A DNA stretch of 64,000 nt from Paracoccus indicus (GCF_003056335.1 NZ_PYWA01000009.1:62001-126000); one strand, 5' to 3'; positions 1 to 10,067 are shown, counted from the stretch's first letter. Numbers and translations are program-made. Notes: generated from the sequence alone by a model not told the origin.

Positions 1-1034
<1,034 letters not shown>

Positions 1035-1038
1035 TGAC

Positions 1039-2316
1039 CTAAGGCATGACGATCCAGCCGATCCCAAGCGAGATCATCGGCACATAGGTGATCGCCATCA
1101 GCAGCGACACGACCACGAGGATCGGCCAGACCAGCGACCCGAACAGCGCCTGCACCGGCACGCGGGCCACGGCAGCGGCGGCGAAGAGGTTCACCCCCAA
1201 GGGCGGCGTGATCATGCCAAGCGCCAGGTTCACCACGATGACGATGCCGAAATGCACCGGATCGATGCCATAGCCGATCGCCACCGGCGTCAGGATCGGG
1301 GCCAGCACCAGGATGGCGGCCGATGTCTCGATGAACATGCCGACGACCAGCAGCAGCAGGTTCACCCCCAGCAGGAAGGTCAGCGCCGAGGCGAAATTGT
1401 CCTGCGCCCAATCCCCGATGGCATTGGGCAGACCCGACAGGCTGATCAGGAAGCTGAACAGAGCCGCCGCCGAGATGATCAGCATGATCGCGCCCGATGA
1501 CACGGCCGCGCCACGGAATATCCCCGGCAGGTCGCGCCAGCCGATCTCGCGATAGACGATCAGGCTGAGGATCAGCGCATAGATCACCGATACGGCGGCG
1601 GCCTCGGTCGGGGTGAAGATGCCGCCATAGATGCCGCCGACGATGATCACCGGCATCATCAGCGCCCCGAAGGACCGGCGCAACGCGGGCAGGATCGGCT
1701 GGCGACCCTCGGCGTCGCGCAGGCCGTAACCTTTGACGCGGCACCAGATCTGCACCATCACGACCAGCCCGCCCGCGATCAGCAGGCCCGGCACCAGCCC
1801 CGCCAGGAACAGCCGCGTGATCGAGGTCTCGGTCGAGACAGCATAGAGGATCAGCGGCACCGAGGGCGGGATGATCACCCCGAGTTCCGCAGATGACGCC
1901 TGGATCGCCCCCGCCATTCCGACCGGATAGCCGTGGCGCATCATCGCCGGGATCAGGATCGACCCCACCGCGAAGGTCGTGGCCACGGACGACCCCGAGA
2001 TCGCGGCGAACAGCATGCAGGTCAGCACGCAGCAGCTGGCCAGCCCGCCCTGCACGTTGCCGACCAAGGATTTCACCAGATCGACCAGTCGCGCCGAGAT
2101 GCCTCCATGCGTCATGATCGCGCCCGCTAGGATGAAGAAGGGCACCGCCATCAGCGGAAAGCTGTCCAGCCCCGTGAACATCTTCTGCGGGACGACCAGC
2201 AAGGGCAGGTTCGAATGGAAATGGATCGCAAAGACCGAGGCCAGCCCGATGGAGACCGCCACCGGAACCGACAGGGCAAAGAGTGCGATCAGCGCCGTGG
2301 CAAGGGCGGCGTTCAT
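1039..2316 (-). CDS. dctM: TRAP transporter large permease subunit (DctM family)
   Basis: Large membrane subunit of a tripartite ATP-independent periplasmic transporter, which drives uptake of organic or sugar acids with an ion gradient. The 425-aa length is normal for DctM, and hydrophobic segments run along the whole chain (opening ALATALIALFALSVPVAV). The region with AISGSSVATTFAVGSI and IIPPSVPLILYAVS is typical of the DctM domain. Its start overlaps the dctQ stop by 4 nt, so the two are translationally coupled. It is the third gene of the dctP-dctQ-dctM set downstream of apnO. D-apionate or a related sugar acid is the inferred substrate. Confidence 0.93.
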   Translation of the reverse strand: MNAALATALIALFALSVPVAVSIGLASVFAIHFHSNLPLLVVPQKMFTGLDSFPLMAVPFFILAGAIMTHGGISARLVDLVKSLVGNVQGGLASCCVLTCMLFAAISGSSVATTFAVGSILIPAMMRHGYPVGMAGAIQASSAELGVIIPPSVPLILYAVSTETSITRLFLAGLVPGLLIAGGLVVMVQIWCRVKGYGLRDAEGRQPILPALRRSFGALMMPVIIVGGIYGGIFTPTEAAAVSVIYALILSLIVYREIGWRDLPGIFRGAAVSSGAIMLIISAAALFSFLISLSGLPNAIGDWAQDNFASALTFLLGVNLLLLVVGMFIETSAAILVLAPILTPVAIGYGIDPVHFGIVIVVNLALGMITPPLGVNLFAAAAVARVPVQALFGSLVWPILVVVSLLMAITYVPMISLGIGWIVMP

Positions 2317-2789
2317 GGCTGCTGCCTTTCCTGGTCCAGATGGTGCAGGATCACGCCCGCGATCGCGGCCAAGGCGCCCATGGGGATGGCGGCGTAGAAC
2401 CAGCTCATCGAGGTGCCCAGCATGGCGACCCGCTGCGCCTGCACGCGCATGGTCATGGCCCAGCCCTGCCAGACAAGGATCACCAGCAGCGTCAGCGTCA
2501 GCACCGTGACCAGCCGGATCACCCAGATCTGCAGGTTCGCGGGCAGCAGGCTGCGCAGGAAATCGATGGGGATCATCGCGCCCAGCCGGAAGCCGGCGGC
2601 GGCGGCCAGCAGGGTGGACCAGACGATCAGCCCGCGGGCCAGAACCTCGGACCAGCCGACGGCGTCGCCGAGGACAAAACGCGTCACGACCTGAAAGAAG
2701 ACCAGCGCCGTCGCGACCGCCAGAAGCAGCGCCGAGAGGTTATGCGCAATCCGGACGATGACCTCGCCCGTGGACCGGAGTGGTGTCAT
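2313..2789 (-). CDS. dctQ: TRAP transporter small permease subunit (DctQ family)
   Basis: Small integral membrane subunit of the TRAP transporter, which joins DctM in the inner membrane. At 158 aa with four hydrophobic segments (around residues 14-34, 45-65, 88-110 and 128-150) it fits the DctQ domain; GWSEVLARGLIVW is the usual motif after the first helix. It lies between dctP and dctM and overlaps dctM by ATGA. A GC-rich stem-loop separates it from dctP, which would let the binding protein be made in excess. Confidence 0.92.
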   Translation of the reverse strand: MTPLRSTGEVIVRIAHNLSALLLAVATALVFFQVVTRFVLGDAVGWSEVLARGLIVWSTLLAAAAGFRLGAMIPIDFLRSLLPANLQIWVIRLVTVLTLTLLVILVWQGWAMTMRVQAQRVAMLGTSMSWFYAAIPMGALAAIAGVILHHLDQERQQP

Positions 2790-2812
2790 GATGTTCCCCG
2801 TGCAGGATGGGC

Positions 2813-2832
2813 GGACCGGGCTGCCCCGGTCC
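2813..2832 (-). other. Intercistronic stem-loop between dctP and dctQ
   Basis: Perfect 8-bp inverted repeat GGACCGGG / CCCGGTCC with a 4-nt loop in the 51-nt gap after dctP. No U-tract follows on either strand, so an mRNA-stabilising or partial-termination role is more likely than full termination. Confidence 0.6.
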
Positions 2833-2840
2833 GGTCGGGC

Positions 2841-3818
2841 TTACTGCTGCGCGTCGCGGATACGCTGGATCAGCTCGGGCGAATACTGATCGGCATATTG
2901 GTCATAGGCGGGCTGGACGGCCTTGATGAAGGCATCCTTGTCGATGTCCTCCACGACGTTCATGCCGTTTTCCTTCATCAGCGCGATGCCCTCGACCTCG
3001 TTCTTGGCGACGGTGGCACGGGATGCCTCGGCCGCGGCATGGGCGGCCTCGCGGAACCAGCCCTGCTGTTCGGGGGTCAGCGCATCGTAATGGATCGCGG
3101 ACATGGCGACGACGGCGGGCGAATAGACATGGCCCGTCAGCGTGATGTTGTCTTGGATTTCCCACATGTTGTTCGCCGTGACGATGGTGATGGGGTTTTC
3201 CTGCCCGTCGATCGTGCCCTGTTGCAGCGATGTCAGAACCTCGGTCCAGCTCATGGGGGTGGGGGCGGCACCGGCGGCCTCGAAGGCGGCGATATGAACC
3301 TCGTTCTCCATGGTGCGCAGCTTCAGCCCCTCAAGGTCCTCGGGCGTCTCAATGGGCCGGATCGAGTTCGTCACATGCCGGAACCCGTTTTCGGCCCAGG
3401 CCAGACCGACCAACCCGTGATCGCTGAACTGGTCAAGGATATCCTGCCCGATCTCTCCGTCCAGGACCTGGTGGGCGCTGTCGTAATCCTTGAACAGGAA
3501 CGGGAAATCCAGCGCATAGACGGCTGGCACAAAATTCCCGATGGGGCCTGTGGACGAAATTGTCAGTTCCACCGTGCCGATCTGCAGCCCCTCGATCACG
3601 TCGCGTTCGCCGCCAAGGGCACCCGCCGGACGCAGGGCAACCTCGAATTCGCCATCCGAGAGTTCGGCGATCTTTTCGGCGAAGGCGCGGCCCGCATCGC
3701 CGTAGTGGCTGTCGGCGGGCGGCGTGAAGGCCATGTTCATCGTGCGCGCCTGCGCCCCCATCGGGATGGCGGCAATCATGGCGGCCATGGCAAGGCCGAG
3801 GCTGGCGTATCTGGTCAT
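2841..3818 (-). CDS. dctP: TRAP transporter substrate-binding protein (DctP family)
   Basis: Periplasmic solute receptor of the TRAP system. The 325-aa product starts with a signal peptide ending near GAQARTMN. Family landmarks are GDAGRAFAEKIAELSDG near the N-terminus, LEGLKLRTMENEVH (carrying the arginine that normally holds a substrate carboxylate) and LQQGTIDGQENPI. The start at 3818 follows a G-rich ribosome-binding site. Stem-loops flank the gene on both sides, as is common for highly expressed receptors. The carboxylate-binding arginine fits an acid ligand such as D-apionate, but the substrate is inferred only from the neighbouring enzymes. Confidence 0.93.
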   Translation of the reverse strand: MTRYASLGLAMAAMIAAIPMGAQARTMNMAFTPPADSHYGDAGRAFAEKIAELSDGEFEVALRPAGALGGERDVIEGLQIGTVELTISSTGPIGNFVPAVYALDFPFLFKDYDSAHQVLDGEIGQDILDQFSDHGLVGLAWAENGFRHVTNSIRPIETPEDLEGLKLRTMENEVHIAAFEAAGAAPTPMSWTEVLTSLQQGTIDGQENPITIVTANNMWEIQDNITLTGHVYSPAVVAMSAIHYDALTPEQQGWFREAAHAAAEASRATVAKNEVEGIALMKENGMNVVEDIDKDAFIKAVQPAYDQYADQYSPELIQRIRDAQQ

Positions 3819-3846
3819 GTCGGTGTTTCCCCCCTTGGATGATAAG

Positions 3847-3878
3847 ACCCGGCGCGCGCCCTCCCGCGGGCGCCGGGT
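3847..3878 (-). other. Stem-loop between apnO and dctP
   Basis: Inverted repeat ACCCGGCG (3847-3854) / CGCCGGGT (3871-3878) enclosing further GC-rich pairing, inside the 66-nt gap downstream of apnO. It lacks a U-tract. It may protect the dctP message or partly uncouple it from apnO. Confidence 0.55.
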
Positions 3879-3884
3879 TGGTCG

Positions 3885-4715
3885 TCAGGTGATGCGATGG
3901 ATGCTGGCCTCGATCTCGTCCCATTCGAAGACGCGCTTCCAGTCGTCGCGCATCAGCATCGGCACGCCGAACTCGATGGCCTTGTTGCAGGCGTCGGAAA
4001 ACGCGCCCTGGCGTTCCTCGAAGATCACCGCGCCAAGGATGTTCATGTGCCCCAGCAGGAAGTCGCGGGCGCATTCATGGCTGACACCGCTGCGGCGGAC
4101 GGTTTCATCCATCGCCTCGCGCATGACGGTCAGCAGCGAGGCGCAGACGGTTTCCGACAGGCCCGGCTCCAGCATGGCCATCTGCTTGACGGTGACCTCA
4201 TAGGTGCGGGCGACGGGGGCATAGATGGCGCGGGCGATCCGGTCACCCAACTCGTAGTGTTCGCGCGGGCCCTGCATCAGCGCGTTGACCACGCCCTGCT
4301 GCGCCGCCACCCCGCCGAAATGGTCGGCGCGGCCCTCGGGGGTGGATTCGTCGTTGAAGATGGGCGGATGACAGGGATGGGTCACGAAGTAGGTGATGTC
4401 GTCGCGCTCCGGCAGATGGCCCGCAAATGGTGCCGCTGCATCCAGCACGACGACCATCGTGCCGGGTGCCAGCGTCGGCACCACCTGCGCGGCGACCTTG
4501 CCGATCACGGTATCGGGCACCGCCAGAATGACCACCTGCGCATCCTGCAGCGCGGCGTCCTGCGCCACGCAATCCAGACCGGTTTCCGATTTCAGGCGGT
4601 CGCGACCGATCGGGCTGGCCTCGACATGGGCCACCCGGAAGTCGGTCTTGGCCAGGTTGGTGGCCAGGCGCACGCCCATTTTCCCGCCAGCCCCGAACAG
4701 CGCCACTTTTGTCAT
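3885..4715 (-). CDS. apnO: D-apionate oxidoisomerase (ApnO-like, NAD-dependent)
   Basis: Predicted to oxidise and isomerise D-apionate to 3-oxo-isoapionate. The N-terminus has a Rossmann fold (VALFGAGGKMG, residues 4-14) and the rest resembles the 6-phosphogluconate-dehydrogenase-like C-terminal domain, with THPCHPPIFN and VKQMAMLEPGLSETVCASL. Its 276 aa fits the family. The assignment leans on context: a DUF1537 kinase and a RuBisCO-like protein are divergently transcribed next door, the combination assigned to the apionate kinase/decarboxylase branch (apnO-oiaK-oiaX). It leads the leftward operon with the TRAP genes. A dehydrogenase for another branched or four-carbon acid is the main alternative. 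Confidence 0.8.
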   Translation of the reverse strand: MTKVALFGAGGKMGVRLATNLAKTDFRVAHVEASPIGRDRLKSETGLDCVAQDAALQDAQVVILAVPDTVIGKVAAQVVPTLAPGTMVVVLDAAAPFAGHLPERDDITYFVTHPCHPPIFNDESTPEGRADHFGGVAAQQGVVNALMQGPREHYELGDRIARAIYAPVARTYEVTVKQMAMLEPGLSETVCASLLTVMREAMDETVRRSGVSHECARDFLLGHMNILGAVIFEERQGAFSDACNKAIEFGVPMLMRDDWKRVFEWDEIEASIHRIT

Positions 4716-4740
4716 GTCATCCCCCCATCGGAATCAGATC

Positions 4741-4786
4741 TTGCTTTAACTGGTATGATGAGATGATAATAATGGCATCATGTCAA
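4741..4786. promoter_or_regulatory. Divergent promoters and operator between apnO and oiaK
   Basis: Rightward for oiaK: TTGCTT (4741-4746), an 18-nt gap, GATAAT (4765-4770). Leftward for apnO: TTGACA (4786-4781), 17 nt, TCTCAT (4763-4758). The two overlap. An imperfect inverted repeat, TGGTATGATG (4751-4760) with CATCATGTCA (4776-4785), spans them, matching 8 of 10 positions when folded, with a 15-nt spacer. A protein bound here would block both promoters. The same half-sites recur near 1007-1029. Confidence 0.5.
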
Positions 4787-4804
4787 GCATGGCTCGGGGG
4801 GCAT

Positions 4805-6184
4805 ATGCGAAAAAACACGCCGCTGGTCGCATGGCTGGGCGACGATTTCACCGGCTCCGCCGCCGTGATGGAGGTTCTGCAATTCGCAGGTATCGCCTCG
4901 GTCCTGTTCACGGATGTGCCGTCCAGGGCTCTGCTGGACCGCTTCACCGATGCGCGGGGCATCGGCATCGCCACCACGGCACGCGCGCACGGCCCCGACT
5001 GGATGCGGGACCACCTGCCCGATCTGTTCGCCGTGCTGGACGGGCTGTCCCCCGACCTGCTGCATTACAAGATCTGTTCGACCTTCGATTCGGCCCCGAA
5101 CAGCGGATCCATCGGCGCTGCGATCGAGGCGGGGCTGCGCGTCCGCCCCTCGCAGGCCGTGCCGCTGCTGACGGCGGCCCCTCAGATGCGGCGCTTTCAG
5201 GCGTTCGGGCATCTGTTTGCGGGTACGCCCGATGGGGTCTTCCGGTTGGACCGTCATCCGGTCATGGCCCATCACCCCGTCACGCCAATGACCGAATCCG
5301 ACCTGCTGCGCCATCTGTCCGCCCAAACCGATCTGCCCATGGGCCTGATCGACCTCGAGGCGCTGGCCGACCCCCAGCCCCGCCTCGATGCGCTGATTGC
5401 CCAAGGCGCGCGCATCCTCTCCATCGACAGCATGGAGCCCGCATCCGAGGCTGCCGCAGGCCGCCTGATCTGGGATAACCGCGACCGGATGGGGCTGGTC
5501 GCGGGCAGCCAGGGCATCGAATATGCGCTGGTCCGGCATTGGCAGAACATTGGGATGATCCCACCGGCCCCGCCCCCCGCATCGGCAGGCAGGGTTGACC
5601 GGATCGCCGCCGTGTCAGGATCGGTGTCGCCGGTGACGGCGGCGCAGTTGGACTGGGCGGGGCAGAACGGCTTTGCGATGATCCCCTTCGATGCCCGCGC
5701 TGCCTGCGGATCCGACGCCGATCTGGCGGCCGAGGAAGCCCGTGCAACCCGCGCCGCATTGCAGGCTGCGGCTGATGGCCTCAGCCCGCTGGTGCATTCC
5801 GCCACTGGTCATCAGGGACCGCAGGTGGCCGCCTTCCGCGATGCCTTGGCTGCCAGCGGCATGGACCCGGAAATCGCCAACCGCCGCATCGGGCAGGCCC
5901 TTGGCCGCATCCTTGACGCCACCTTGCGCGGATCGGGCATCAGGCGCGCGGTGATTTCCGGTGGCGACAGTTCGGGCCATGCCATGCGCCAGCTTGGGCT
6001 GTCGGCGCTGGTCGCCAAGGCCCCCACCATTCCCGGCGCGGCGCTGTGCCAGGCCTATGGCGACGGCACCCATGACGGCTTGGAGATCGCCTTGAAAGGC
6101 GGCCAGATGGGGTCGCAGGACTACTTCGGCTGGATCCGCGACGGCGGCGGCCCCCGCGACACGACCCGAAAGGCCCAGGCATGA
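4805..6184 (+). CDS. oiaK: 3-oxo-isoapionate kinase (OiaK-like, four-carbon acid sugar kinase family)
   Basis: Predicted ATP-dependent kinase making 3-oxo-isoapionate 4-phosphate. It belongs to the DUF1537 / four-carbon acid sugar kinase family: the N-terminal substrate domain opens with VAWLGDDFTGSAAV, and the C-terminal nucleotide-binding domain carries ISGGDSSGHAM. The ATG at 4805 (459 aa) is preferred because it follows a GGGGGG ribosome-binding site; the frame stays open further upstream but would run into the divergent promoter region. It overlaps oiaX by ATGA. Family members act on several acid sugars, so the substrate assignment rests on the RuBisCO-like partner and apnO. Confidence 0.82.
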   Translation: MRKNTPLVAWLGDDFTGSAAVMEVLQFAGIASVLFTDVPSRALLDRFTDARGIGIATTARAHGPDWMRDHLPDLFAVLDGLSPDLLHYKICSTFDSAPNSGSIGAAIEAGLRVRPSQAVPLLTAAPQMRRFQAFGHLFAGTPDGVFRLDRHPVMAHHPVTPMTESDLLRHLSAQTDLPMGLIDLEALADPQPRLDALIAQGARILSIDSMEPASEAAAGRLIWDNRDRMGLVAGSQGIEYALVRHWQNIGMIPPAPPPASAGRVDRIAAVSGSVSPVTAAQLDWAGQNGFAMIPFDARAACGSDADLAAEEARATRAALQAAADGLSPLVHSATGHQGPQVAAFRDALAASGMDPEIANRRIGQALGRILDATLRGSGIRRAVISGGDSSGHAMRQLGLSALVAKAPTIPGAALCQAYGDGTHDGLEIALKGGQMGSQDYFGWIRDGGGPRDTTRKAQA

Positions 6185-7434
6185 CCCAGATGATCCGCGT
6201 CACCTATCTGATCGAAACGCCGGGCGACCCCGAGGCCATCGCCGCCAAGATCGCCGCCGATCAGTCCACCGGCACCTTCACCGAGCTTCCCGGCGAGACC
6301 GAAGCCCTGCGCGCCCGCCACGCAGCCCGCGTCGAAAGCCTCACCCCCCTGCCCGATCACGACCAGCCCGCGATCCCGCAAGGGGCGGGCATCACCGGCC
6401 CGTTCCGCCGCGCCCGCGCCACCATCGCCTATCCGCTGGAGTCGATCGGCACCGACATCGCGGCCCTGATAACCGTCACCACCGGCGGGGTCTTCGCCAT
6501 GCGCGGCCTGACCGGCATCCGCGTCGTGGGACTGGACCTGCCGCAAGCGTTCGCCTGCCACCCCGGCCCGCAGTTCGGCATCGAAGGCTCGCGCCGACTG
6601 ATGGGCGTGCCGCAGGGGCCGATGATCGCCTCGATCATCAAGCCCTCGCTCGGGCTGTCGCCCGAAGACACCGCGCAGGTCGTCAGGATGCTCTGCGAGG
6701 CGGGCGTCGATTTCATCAAGGACGATGAAAAGATGATGTCGCCCGCCTATGCCCCGCTGAAGGCCCGCGTCGATGCGATCATGCCGGTGATCCGCGACCA
6801 CGCCGACCGCACGGGCAAGAAGGTGATGTATGCCTTTGGCATCTCATCCGCCGATCCCGACGTGATGATGCGCAACCATGATCACGTCGTGGCGCAGGGC
6901 GGCAATGCGGCGGTCGTCAACATCAACTCGGTCGGGCACGGAGGCTTCAGCTTCTTGCGCAAACGGTCGCAGCTGTGCCTGCATGCACATCGCAACGGGT
7001 GGGACCTGCTGACCCGCCACCCGGGGCTGGGATACGACTTCGGCCCCTATCAGCAGATCTGGCGGCTGCTGGGCCTCGATCAGTTCCAGATCAACGGCAT
7101 CGGCGCGAAATACTGGGAACCCGACGACAGCTTCGTGCAATCCTTCGCCGATGTCAGCCGCCCGATCTTTAGCGATGCCGACCGCCCCCTGCCGGTCGTC
7201 TGCTCGGGGCAATGGGGCGGACAGGCCTTCGAGACATGGCGGCGCACCGGCCAGACGCTGGACCTGATGTATCTGGGCGGAGGCGGCATCCACGGCCATC
7301 CGAACGGTCCCGCTGCGGGCGTCAGATCGATCCGGCATGCATGGCAGGCGGCCCAAGCGGGGCTGACAATCCAGCAGGCCGCCGCCGAGGACCCCGATTT
7401 CAGGGCCGCCTATGAAAAATGGGGCCGCCCCTGA
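6181..7434 (+). CDS. oiaX: RuBisCO-like 3-oxo-isoapionate-4-phosphate decarboxylase (OiaX-like)
   Basis: Form-IV RuBisCO-like protein of 417 aa, predicted to decarboxylate 3-oxo-isoapionate 4-phosphate to L-erythrulose 1-phosphate. The metal-binding carbamate triad is kept as DFIKDDEKM (near residues 177-185). The RuBisCO motif KPKLGLS reads KPSLGLS, keeping the first lysine and losing the second. Loop 6 is GIGAKYWEP rather than the RuBisCO GKLEGE type. These changes fit a non-carbon-fixing homologue. It is coupled to oiaK and is the last gene of the rightward unit; its stop codon sits inside a terminator hairpin. Other RuBisCO-like enzymes (enolases, isomerases, transcarboxylases) are less likely given the kinase and oxidoisomerase neighbours. 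Confidence 0.82.
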   Translation: MTQMIRVTYLIETPGDPEAIAAKIAADQSTGTFTELPGETEALRARHAARVESLTPLPDHDQPAIPQGAGITGPFRRARATIAYPLESIGTDIAALITVTTGGVFAMRGLTGIRVVGLDLPQAFACHPGPQFGIEGSRRLMGVPQGPMIASIIKPSLGLSPEDTAQVVRMLCEAGVDFIKDDEKMMSPAYAPLKARVDAIMPVIRDHADRTGKKVMYAFGISSADPDVMMRNHDHVVAQGGNAAVVNINSVGHGGFSFLRKRSQLCLHAHRNGWDLLTRHPGLGYDFGPYQQIWRLLGLDQFQINGIGAKYWEPDDSFVQSFADVSRPIFSDADRPLPVVCSGQWGGQAFETWRRTGQTLDLMYLGGGGIHGHPNGPAAGVRSIRHAWQAAQAGLTIQQAAAEDPDFRAAYEKWGRP

Positions 7435-7445
7435 AGGGCAGCCCC
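7415..7445 (-). terminator. Terminator of pheT, overlapping the oiaX stop
   Basis: On the minus strand GGGGC-T-GCCC, loop TTCAG, GGGC-G-GCCCC is followed by ATTTTTC. The hairpin (7421-7445) contains the oiaX stop codon (7432-7434) in its loop. It probably serves both converging genes; the U-run favours pheT. Confidence 0.75.
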
Positions 7446-7455
7446 GTCGGTTGCA

Positions 7456-9843
7456 TCAGGCGCGCAGCGTGCCGCCGGTGGCCTTCTGGACCTTTTCGAT
7501 GACCTTGGCGGCGACCGCCTCGATATCGGCGTCGGTCAGGGTCTTGTCGCGCGGCTGCAGGCGCACGGTGATGGCGATGGACTTGCGGCCATCTTCCAGC
7601 CCCGTGAACTGGTCGAAGACCGAGACCGACTGGATCAGCGCCTTGTCGGCCCCTGCCGCGGCATTGACCAGGGTCAGCGCCTCGACCTTGGGATCGACCA
7701 CGAAGGCGAAATCGCGGTCGACGGCCTGCAGGCCCGCGGCGTCCAGCGCCGGACGGGTTGTCGTGCGCGTCTTGGGGAAGGGCACCGCGGCCAGGTTCAC
7801 CGTGAAGGCGACCGCCGGTCCCTTGACGCCCATCTCGCGCAGGACGCGGGGGTGAACCTCGCCGAAGGTCGCCAGCACGTTCGGGCCAAGCGCGATATTG
7901 CCCGCGCGACCCGGATGCCACCATACGTCCAGCTTGCGGTTGATCTGGGCCTTGGCGGGGGCGCCGATAGCCTGCAGGATCGCCTCGACATCGGCCTTGG
8001 CGTCATAGAGATCCACCTTGCGGCGGCTGCCATAGGGATCGCGGACGGCGTTATGACCGACCAGCAGGCCGGTGATACGCATGGCCTGATCGCCCGGCTC
8101 GCCGCCGGTGAAGACGGGGCCCATCTCGAACAGGGCCAGATCGGCGGCCCCGCGTGCCTGGTTGCGGGCGGCAGCGGCCAGCAGGCCGGGCAGCAGGTCG
8201 GGACGCAGGTGCGACATTTCACTGCTGATGGGGTTTTCGACCCGAACGGCGTCCTGCCCGCCCCCGAACAGCGCCGCCGAGGGCTGGTCGATGAAGCTGT
8301 AGGTCACGCATTCGTTGTAGCCAAGCGATGCCGCCATGCGCCGCGCGGTCCGTTCGCGCATCTGCAAGGGGGTCAGCACGGGCTTGGGAACACCGGCCTG
8401 CGGACGCGCCAGCGGCTTGCCCTGCAGCTTGGACAGGCTGACGATGCGGGCGATCTCCTCGATCAGATCGGCCTCGCCCAAGACGTCGGGACGCCAGGAC
8501 GGCACATGCGCCATGTCGCCTTCCAACCGGAAGCCAAGCGCCTCCAGCGTGGCGCGCTGCTGGTCCTCGGGGATGTCCATGCCGATCAGGCGGGTGGTGC
8601 GCGCCGGGTCCAGGCGATAGGCGCGGTCCGGCTGCGGCATCTGGCCTGCCGTCACGACCGTCGAAGCCTCGCCCCCGCAGAGGTCCAGGACCATCTGAGT
8701 GGCCAGGTCCAGCCCGTGCAGCGTGAAGGCAGGGTCGATGCCGCGTTCGAAGCGATAGCGGGCGTCGCTGTTGATCTTCAGCGCGCGGCCGGCCGTGGCG
8801 GTGGCGATGGGATCGAAATAGGCCGCCTCGATGAAGACGTCGACGGTGTCGTCCTGCGCGCCCGAGGCCGCGCCGCCCATGATGCCGGCGATGCTTTCCA
8901 CGCCCTTGTCGTCGCAGATGACGACGGCGCCTTCGGGCAGGGCATAGGTCTTGTCGTCCAGCGCCACCAGCTCCTCGCCCGCACGCGCGCCGCGCAGGGT
9001 CAGATTGCCCGAAACCCTGGCCGCGTCGAAGACATGCAGCGGGCGGTTCAGGTCGAAGGTGAAGTAATTGGTGATGTCCACCAGCGTGTTGATCGGGCGC
9101 AGGCCGATGGCGGTAAGGCGCTTGCGCAGCCATTCGGGGCTGGGACCGTTCTTGATGCCGCGCACCATGCGGCCCGCGAAGAAGGGTGCCTTGGCGGCCA
9201 CCTCATCGGCGATGGTCACGCTGATGGGGCAGTCGAAACCGGCGGTGACATTGGCCTGCTTGACCGGCTTCAGGACGCCCAGGCCCCGCGCCGCCAGATC
9301 GCGGGCGATGCCATGGACCCCAAGCGCATCGGGGCGGTTCGGGGTGATGGCGATGTCGATCATCGGGTCGATCTTGTCGGGCGCGTTCTGCGCCAGCCAG
9401 TCGACATAGCGCTGGCCGACCTCGCCCGAGGGCAGCTCGATGATGCCGTCATGTTCGTCCGACAGCTCCATCTCGCGCTCGGATGCCATCATGCCGTGGC
9501 TTTCCACGCCGCGGATCTTGCCGACGCTGAGGGTGACATCCAGACCCGGCACGTAATCGCCCGGCTTGGCCAGAACCACCGTGATGCCCGCCCGTGCGTT
9601 GGGTGCGCCGCAGACGATCTGCTTTTCGCCCTCATCCGTCATCACGCGGCAGACGCGCAACCGGTCGGCGTCGGGATGCTGTTCGGCATGTTCGACCCGC
9701 GCCAGCGTGAAGCTGCCCAGCTTGGCAGCGGGGTCGACGATCTCTTCGACCTCCAGCCCCATGTCGGTCAACGCCTCGGCGATCTGATCGACGGTGGCGG
9801 TGGTCTCGAGGTGCTCTCTGAGCCAGGACAGGGTGAACTTCAT
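7456..9843 (-). CDS. pheT: Phenylalanine-tRNA ligase beta subunit
   Basis: Beta chain of the alpha2-beta2 phenylalanyl-tRNA synthetase. The 795-aa product starts MKFTLSWLREHLE, the conserved PheT beginning; the frame stays open upstream but the extra residues are not family sequence. The N-terminal tRNA-binding/EMAP-like domain holds VCGAPNARAGITV (about residues 85-97), followed by B3/B4 editing-domain sequence, B5, the catalytic-like core with SFIDQPSAALF, and a C-terminal ferredoxin-fold anticodon-binding domain. pheS is on the same strand, but an opposite-strand TM2 gene and a YrhK gene lie between them. Confidence 0.97.
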   Translation of the reverse strand: MKFTLSWLREHLETTATVDQIAEALTDMGLEVEEIVDPAAKLGSFTLARVEHAEQHPDADRLRVCRVMTDEGEKQIVCGAPNARAGITVVLAKPGDYVPGLDVTLSVGKIRGVESHGMMASEREMELSDEHDGIIELPSGEVGQRYVDWLAQNAPDKIDPMIDIAITPNRPDALGVHGIARDLAARGLGVLKPVKQANVTAGFDCPISVTIADEVAAKAPFFAGRMVRGIKNGPSPEWLRKRLTAIGLRPINTLVDITNYFTFDLNRPLHVFDAARVSGNLTLRGARAGEELVALDDKTYALPEGAVVICDDKGVESIAGIMGGAASGAQDDTVDVFIEAAYFDPIATATAGRALKINSDARYRFERGIDPAFTLHGLDLATQMVLDLCGGEASTVVTAGQMPQPDRAYRLDPARTTRLIGMDIPEDQQRATLEALGFRLEGDMAHVPSWRPDVLGEADLIEEIARIVSLSKLQGKPLARPQAGVPKPVLTPLQMRERTARRMAASLGYNECVTYSFIDQPSAALFGGGQDAVRVENPISSEMSHLRPDLLPGLLAAAARNQARGAADLALFEMGPVFTGGEPGDQAMRITGLLVGHNAVRDPYGSRRKVDLYDAKADVEAILQAIGAPAKAQINRKLDVWWHPGRAGNIALGPNVLATFGEVHPRVLREMGVKGPAVAFTVNLAAVPFPKTRTTTRPALDAAGLQAVDRDFAFVVDPKVEALTLVNAAAGADKALIQSVSVFDQFTGLEDGRKSIAITVRLQPRDKTLTDADIEAVAAKVIEKVQKATGGTLRA

Positions 9844-10067
9844 GACTGTGGCTTTCCGGGTTCCGGCCCGCGCAGGCATGTGGCGGGGATGGGTTTGCAG
9901 CCTTGAACCGCGCAAGGGGCCAAGGGTCAAGACGGATCGTGGTTTTTTGCCCCCATCGGCGGGTTCCGCGGCCCTTGGCACAGTCCGAGGGACCTTGTGC
10001 GGCGGCGTTTCGCGCCTAACTGATAAGGGGGTCGCTTTGGGCCCGCCATGAGAAAGGCCGACACAGG

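Noticed and set aside
6181..7434. A true RuBisCO large subunit and carbon fixation
   Set aside because: The second lysine of the KPK motif and the loop-6 motif are changed, there is no small subunit or phosphoribulokinase, and the neighbours are apnO and a DUF1537 kinase.
7852..9906. Long open frame on the plus strand opposite pheT
   Set aside because: It is a GC-codon shadow: low-complexity Gly/Arg/Ala composition, no family motif, and it lies wholly within pheT.
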